A stretch of DNA of 11,039 nt, taken from positions 1 to 11,039 of the forward strand of contig JACRAV010000147.1 in assembly GCA_016213305.1 (NCBI GenBank), written 5' to 3'. Source of the stretch: Candidatus Zixiibacteriota bacterium. GTDB taxonomy: Bacteria; Zixibacteria; MSB-5A5; GN15; FEB-12. Position numbers and translations under genes: made by a program. The notes under the pieces are model-generated. The model did no database searches and was not told the DNA's origin. It worked only from the letters and a program-made list of their open reading frames with translations. How positions within the stretch are numbered: position 1 is the first letter of the stretch; every line of letters starts with the position of its first letter. Shown here in pieces: positions 6,992 to 11,039 of the stretch.

Positions 6992-9292
6992 TTACTTCCG
7001 AGGGGGCGCGGGCTTCTTCACCGTAAATATCCGATACGCTTCGGCCAGATTGCCGGCGCGATCTCTGACTTTAATGGCCAGATGATGTTCTCCCTCCTTG
7101 AGAGGGTCGAGCGGTTGCAAGGTGCACATGCCCGTCTCCGGATCCCATTCGGGGATTATCCACTTGCGGTCGAGCCGGATATCAATCCCCTTTTCCTCGT
7201 CGATTCCGGAGAGTGTGTCTTTGAGTTCAAACTTGATAACGGGGCGGGTGTCAGACACCTCCTGCTGTGGCTGGAGCGAAAGATATTGGAGGTCCGGTTC
7301 CTGAGAATCAAAGATTGCGGCAAATGTGCCTCCCGATGGGACGGTCGCGATGAGCGTGTCCGACGAAAACCGGCTGTCCGGGCGCCACTGCCAGTTGTTT
7401 TTCTTGAAGTCAAACCGGCAGAGTCCGGTCAGATAGCTTTTGTCATTCGGAATATTCATGAACAGGCGGTACGCGAGGTTTCCCCGAGTCGGAAAATCTT
7501 CGGGCAGAAGTTTGTAGGCATCGGTGTTCATTCTATACTTGGTGCGATTGGGAACCACTCGCTTGCCGAGGGCGACAAATCTCGGCTGGTAGAGCGACGA
7601 TCGTTCAATGATGGCGGCGAAGAGCGGGTCAAAGGAAACCGTATCCACCGGCCGATACCCGACTGCTCTGATCGCGCAGGGATAGGCCTCCATCGCCCGT
7701 GTGGCGGTGTCCTCGGCGGAAGATGTGGACATCGAATCAATCTGTCGCAATCCCGAATCCGGGACCACGAAGAAGTGGTACGCGGTGGTGGCGAAAAATT
7801 CCGGCGGTGCAACTCTTTTGAGCAGTTTTCCGCCGCCGAACAGGTCCAGCCGGAGATCGCATCCGAAATTGTCGCCGGTTTTGAAGTCAACGATCATACC
7901 GTCATCGACCAACTCGAAATCGATCTTGAGGCCCTTGGGAACACGTTGCCCGACCAGCCCATTGAACGTCGGGCCGATGACCCATCCCCCGTTTTTGCAG
8001 TGATAAGTCAGCCGCAGGATGGAGATATCGATACTGCTGGTCTGAACCTCGACGAGGAAAGTATTGCCCGAAAGTTTGCGCACAAGCGCGCTGGGGGTGA
8101 ACACCCACTCGTTTCGATAGCAGAATTGCGTGGCGGTCGAGTCGATGCCGAGAGAGTCGCAGGCCGGCGTTCTGGAAAAGTAAAACCGGGTGGTGTCAAG
8201 CTGGGGGCGGCTGGTCGAGTCCAGCACGGACAGCGGTGCCGGAGGTCCCCACAGGAACGGCACCGTCACCTCCGACTTGTTGCCGAAACAGTCCTGGGCG
8301 GAGATGACCGCGGTGTGCCGGCCAATCGACTGCTTGAGAGCGCCGATGACGCCATGCGAGGAATCCAGCGACCGGCTTCCTGCAAACTCGTCGCCGACGA
8401 CATGAAACAGCCGGCGCACCTGTTTTTCGCCGGCGACAGCTTCGGAATAGTCGTACTCGAACGAGACCGATCTACCGGTCGCGAATGACAGCGTGTCGAA
8501 ACGCGACTCATACACCGGCCGACCGTCAATGGAAAGTCCAAGGAAGGCGATGGACTGTTTCATGCCATCCGGTCGGAGGCGGTCGAATCCATCGAGTAAG
8601 AGGCCGAACGGTGAATTGAAATAGAGGATGGTGTCAAGGAGGTAGGTATTCGGTTTCTTCCCCTGTTTAACGTTGAAGAATTGCTGGCGTCGGCCGTTGC
8701 GCAACAGTGATCGGTCGTCGGTGAGCTGGAAGCCGACTCGTTCCAGCGTCGGGGGAATTTTGTCCACTAAAGGGAAGCCGTGATTGAGCGGATTGAGCGG
8801 ATACTCATCGGTCAGCCGCTTTTCGAAATGCAGATGCGGGGCGCCGGCGCCGGTCTGGCCGGTGAAAGCGATCACAGCCCCTTTGGGCACCCGGATGGAG
8901 TCGGCCGGGGGATACAGGTCGAGGGCATATTTCTCCGCGGCTGTCTGGGCGCGCATGACCATCGTATCAATAGCCGGGGCGAAAGCGGCCAGATGAGCAA
9001 AAACATAGATAAGCCCATCTTTCCCTTTCACATACAACCCTTTGCCATAGCCATAGTAGCTGGTCTTGATCCGCCAGACGAAGCCATCGACCGGCGAATA
9101 CACAGGCAATCCGACAGCGCCGCCGGTTCGAATGTCAACACCGGTGTGAAAGCGTCCGTCGCGATAGTCGCCGAAGCCGCTGGAGAGGTCAACTTGGCCT
9201 CGGAGCGGCCAGGTGGTGTCGCTGGCCATCAGGGATAACGGGGCCGACAATAATAGGACAATGAGTACCGGTCGTCGCAATCGATGTAACAT
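6992..9292 (-). CDS. Secreted M23 (LytM-type) metallopeptidase with long beta-rich C-terminal region
   Basis: Predicted to be exported and to cut peptidoglycan cross-links or a related peptide. The 766-residue product starts with a signal peptide (basic n-region with several Arg, hydrophobic 8-20, likely cleavage after Ala23). The M23 domain (about 38-160) keeps all key residues: His49 and Asp53 (HTGVD), His100 (FAH), and His153/His155 (HLH). Zinc binding and catalysis therefore look intact. After DKIPPTLERV (about 178-187) about 580 residues have no motif I can name, but read as alternating beta strands. The last 86 (681-766) resemble an Ig-like sandwich ending in a DRAGN turn. Similar long M23 proteins occur in Bacteroidetes and relatives. 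I chose the ATG at 9292 over a TTG at 9304: GAGGAG touches the TTG but lies 12 nt before the ATG, which starts the signal peptide. First gene of the envelope operon. Confidence 0.9.
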   Translation of the reverse strand: MLHRLRRPVLIVLLLSAPLSLMASDTTWPLRGQVDLSSGFGDYRDGRFHTGVDIRTGGAVGLPVYSPVDGFVWRIKTSYYGYGKGLYVKGKDGLIYVFAHLAAFAPAIDTMVMRAQTAAEKYALDLYPPADSIRVPKGAVIAFTGQTGAGAPHLHFEKRLTDEYPLNPLNHGFPLVDKIPPTLERVGFQLTDDRSLLRNGRRQQFFNVKQGKKPNTYLLDTILYFNSPFGLLLDGFDRLRPDGMKQSIAFLGLSIDGRPVYESRFDTLSFATGRSVSFEYDYSEAVAGEKQVRRLFHVVGDEFAGSRSLDSSHGVIGALKQSIGRHTAVISAQDCFGNKSEVTVPFLWGPPAPLSVLDSTSRPQLDTTRFYFSRTPACDSLGIDSTATQFCYRNEWVFTPSALVRKLSGNTFLVEVQTSSIDISILRLTYHCKNGGWVIGPTFNGLVGQRVPKGLKIDFELVDDGMIVDFKTGDNFGCDLRLDLFGGGKLLKRVAPPEFFATTAYHFFVVPDSGLRQIDSMSTSSAEDTATRAMEAYPCAIRAVGYRPVDTVSFDPLFAAIIERSSLYQPRFVALGKRVVPNRTKYRMNTDAYKLLPEDFPTRGNLAYRLFMNIPNDKSYLTGLCRFDFKKNNWQWRPDSRFSSDTLIATVPSGGTFAAIFDSQEPDLQYLSLQPQQEVSDTRPVIKFELKDTLSGIDEEKGIDIRLDRKWIIPEWDPETGMCTLQPLDPLKEGEHHLAIKVRDRAGNLAEAYRIFTVKKPAPPRK

Positions 9293-9307
9293 GCTGTGGT
9301 CCAACTC

Positions 9308-9313
9308 CTCAAA
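9308..9313 (-). promoter_or_regulatory. Ribosome binding site that decides the M23 gene start
   Basis: On the minus strand GAGGAG directly precedes a TTG codon and lies 12 nt upstream of the ATG at 9292. The zero spacing rules out the TTG. The spacing to the ATG is long but tolerable, so the ATG is preferred. Confidence 0.55.
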
Positions 9314-9323
9314 CTCGGGTTCA

Positions 9324-9354
9324 GGCGGCTCTCAAAGTAACGGTTTTTGCCGCC
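9324..9354 (-). other. Hairpin in the M23 gene leader
   Basis: GGCGGC (9324-9329) can pair with GCCGCC (9349-9354) around a 19-nt loop. It would lie in the 5' leader of the M23 operon mRNA if transcription starts near 9410. The stem is short and the role uncertain. Confidence 0.3.
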
Positions 9355-9396
9355 GGGTAACAGGCCTTTTTTGGCAGGGCCCCGGTGGTAGAGCGC

Positions 9397-9424
9397 TTGC
9401 CTTTTGGAGCCGATGTATTATACT
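9397..9424 (+). promoter_or_regulatory. Putative promoter of the PpiD-like gene, overlapping a divergent -10 box
   Basis: On the + strand TTGCCT (9397-9402) and TATACT (9419-9424) are 16 nt apart, a good sigma70 match with a leader of about 80 nt. On the minus strand a perfect TATAAT occupies 9417-9422, overlapping the + strand -10, but its -35 region is poor. The divergent operons may share this site. Confidence 0.65.
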
Positions 9425-9510
9425 ATTCAACTTGTGTTTTGGGCCGGACCGGACAGGCTGGAACCGTGCCCGTGGGACTGCTGATTACGTGGATTAAGGA
9501 GTACGATTGC

Positions 9511-11039
9511 ATGTTTGAGACACTGCGCCGCATGATCCTGCCTATCATTGTGATAGTGCTGGTCTTCTTCGTCGCGATGATTGTGCTGGATTGGGGACTC
9601 AGCTATACCGGTGGTAACCGTAGCATGGGAAGCGGTGGCGAGAGTTATGCCGCGGAGATCAACGGCGAGAAAGTACCCCTGGAGTATTACAACCGGATAT
9701 ACGACAACCTGTACAAAGCCGAGTCGCAGAAGAGCGCCGAGGAACTCACCGACGACGCGGTTGTCCAGTTGCGCCAGCAGGCCTGGAGCGAACTGTTGCA
9801 GGATCGGCTTTTGCTGCAGGAAGCGGCCAAGCATGACATCGTGGTAACCGACAAGGACATATTCAACTATCTGGCCTCTCAGCCGCCGTCCTGGTTGCAG
9901 TCGGTCCCGCAGTTCCAGACCGACGGCCAGTTCGACTATCAGAAGTATATGCAGGCCATGGCGGATCCCAAGACCGCCCCGTTCTGGAATCAACTGGAGC
10001 CGGTGGTGCAGACTGACCTGCTCAAGGGGAAGATGCAACAGCAGATAGTGGCCGCGGCCTCGGTCAGCGAACAAGATATCCGGCAAGCGGTTCTGGATCA
10101 GAAGGAGATGATCAAGGTGGCGGTGGTCAACATACCGGTGTCGTCGTTTATGAGCATTGTGCCCACGCCTGCCGATTCTGCGATAAGCCGCTATTACGAT
10201 CAGCACAAGGACCGTTACGGGGAGGACGAGAAAGCGGCCCTGGAGATCGCGGTCCTGTCGAAAGACCCCTCGGAACTCGACATGGAATCATCCCGCTCGA
10301 TGGCCAGGACAATATATGATTCCATCGTCGCCGGGACCGACTTTGCCACCATGGCCGGCCGATATTCCGAAGATCCCGGCTCCAAAGACAAAGGCGGCGA
10401 TCTGGGCTGGTTCGAGTCAGGTACCATGACCCGCAGTTTCGACTCTATTTCATTCCATGCCAAAGAGGGCGATCTGGTTCCGCCGTTTCGCACCGAGTTC
10501 GGATGGCACATCCTGAAACATCACGGGTATCGCACCGAAGAGCGACCGGCCGCCGGGACAACGGCCAAGGAAAAGGTCAAGATCGCGCATGTGTCGCATA
10601 TCCTGATAAGAACAGTCCAGTCACAGGAAACGAAAGACCAGATTCATCAGAAGCTCTCGGCTTTCAGCGATCAAGCCAGGGAAAAGGGATTTACGGAAGC
10701 GGCCAGGGAGCTTGGTATCATGACCCAGACGACGCCGCCGTTTCTCAAGGGGAACCCGATCCAGACGCTGGGACGTAGTGACGCTGCCCATGCGTTCGCC
10801 TTTTCTCACAAGGTCGGCGACATATCGGGCGTGCTGGAAACTCCCAATATGTTCTTCGTGGCCCGAGTGTCGGAGCGGATTCCGGCGGGTACGATACCGC
10901 TGGACAAAGTCAAGGCGCGGGTGATCAATCACATGAAACAGGAGTTGGCTCGCCGCATGGCCGGTGATACGGCCGCCGTCATTTCGCAGGAGATCAAGAA
11001 TGGTGGCGAGCCGAGCGCGGTCGCCAGCCGCCACAACGC
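9511..11039 (+). CDS. Membrane-anchored SurA/PpiD-like peptidyl-prolyl isomerase with two parvulin-like segments (3' truncated)
   Basis: Predicted periplasmic foldase that catalyses or chaperones prolyl isomerisation of exported proteins. The frame is open to the window end (509 codons read), so the C-terminus is missing. PpiD relatives are about 600-700 residues. A short N-terminal tail is followed by one membrane helix (about 8-27), giving a periplasmic body. Residues 45-190 match the helical SurA-N-type chaperone region (NGEKV...YYNRIYDNL). A parvulin domain spans about 240-340 (FATMAGRYSEDPGS, GGDLGWF at 295-301, GWHILK at 331-336). A second, degenerate one spans about 356-450, starting at AHVSHILIR. 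The first lacks the usual SHIL histidine, and the second lacks GGDLG and the later His. A strong AAGGAG lies 9 nt before the ATG. Divergent from the M23 operon, which fits an envelope role. PrsA-like proteins are an alternative. Confidence 0.9.
   Translation, partial: MFETLRRMILPIIVIVLVFFVAMIVLDWGLSYTGGNRSMGSGGESYAAEINGEKVPLEYYNRIYDNLYKAESQKSAEELTDDAVVQLRQQAWSELLQDRLLLQEAAKHDIVVTDKDIFNYLASQPPSWLQSVPQFQTDGQFDYQKYMQAMADPKTAPFWNQLEPVVQTDLLKGKMQQQIVAAASVSEQDIRQAVLDQKEMIKVAVVNIPVSSFMSIVPTPADSAISRYYDQHKDRYGEDEKAALEIAVLSKDPSELDMESSRSMARTIYDSIVAGTDFATMAGRYSEDPGSKDKGGDLGWFESGTMTRSFDSISFHAKEGDLVPPFRTEFGWHILKHHGYRTEERPAAGTTAKEKVKIAHVSHILIRTVQSQETKDQIHQKLSAFSDQAREKGFTEAARELGIMTQTTPPFLKGNPIQTLGRSDAAHAFAFSHKVGDISGVLETPNMFFVARVSERIPAGTIPLDKVKARVINHMKQELARRMAGDTAAVISQEIKNGGEPSAVASRHN

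Noticed and set aside
7082..8488. 468-codon open frame on the plus strand
   Set aside because: It is antisense to the M23 peptidase gene and has no ribosome binding site or family motif.
9349..9390. Terminator or larger hairpin around CCGCCGGG and CCCGGTGG
   Set aside because: The pairing needs a wobble and a long AT-rich loop, and no gene ends here (both flanking genes start at this gap).
9427..10206. 259-codon open frame on the minus strand
   Set aside because: It is antisense to the start of the PpiD-like gene, which has a strong ribosome binding site, a membrane helix and recognisable SurA/parvulin content. The shadow has none.

Overview
The window comes from a moderately GC-rich bacterial chromosome. 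It holds seven protein genes, all housekeeping or envelope types, with no phage, transposase, CRISPR or RNA gene visible. No lineage marker is present. The Bacteroidetes-like M23 peptidase with a long beta-rich tail, the PpiD-like protein with two parvulin segments, and the eukaryote-type ornithine decarboxylase next to spermidine synthase would fit an uncultured FCB-group bacterium (for example a Zixibacteria-like lineage). That assignment is a tentative inference.

Layout. Positions 1-1734 (+) carry a polyamine operon: the 3' part of a fold-III ornithine decarboxylase, then speE. They make putrescine and then spermidine. The operon ends in a strong intrinsic terminator (1791-1818). Positions 1819-2247 are a repeat-rich gap with a 99-bp tandem duplication followed by three consecutive hairpins. 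A class I glutamine amidotransferase-like gene (2248-2940, +) follows and looks leaderless. Positions 2941-3533 separate it from the convergent gene maeB and are packed with repeats: a third copy of the 99-bp repeat core, a 147-bp foldback element, and an inverted copy of a 32-nt hairpin repeat that abuts the maeB stop codon.

Positions 3534-5786 (-) encode a 750-residue MaeB-type malic enzyme with a C-terminal phosphotransacetylase-like domain. It has its own sigma70-like promoter with a palindromic spacer. Upstream on the same strand is a compact envelope operon, M23 peptidase (9292-6992), rhomboid protease (6974-6258) and a YkvA/DUF1232 membrane protein (6251-5961). Divergent from it across a 218-bp gap with overlapping, oppositely oriented -10 boxes is a membrane-anchored SurA/PpiD-like foldase with two parvulin-like segments, cut by the window end. 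Together 5961-11039 look like an envelope protein folding, proteolysis and peptidoglycan remodelling locus.

The most unusual material is the non-coding DNA at 1819-2247 and 2941-3533. At least four kinds of palindromic or dispersed repeat lie there, several placed exactly at gene 3' ends. I see no clear new protein system in the window.
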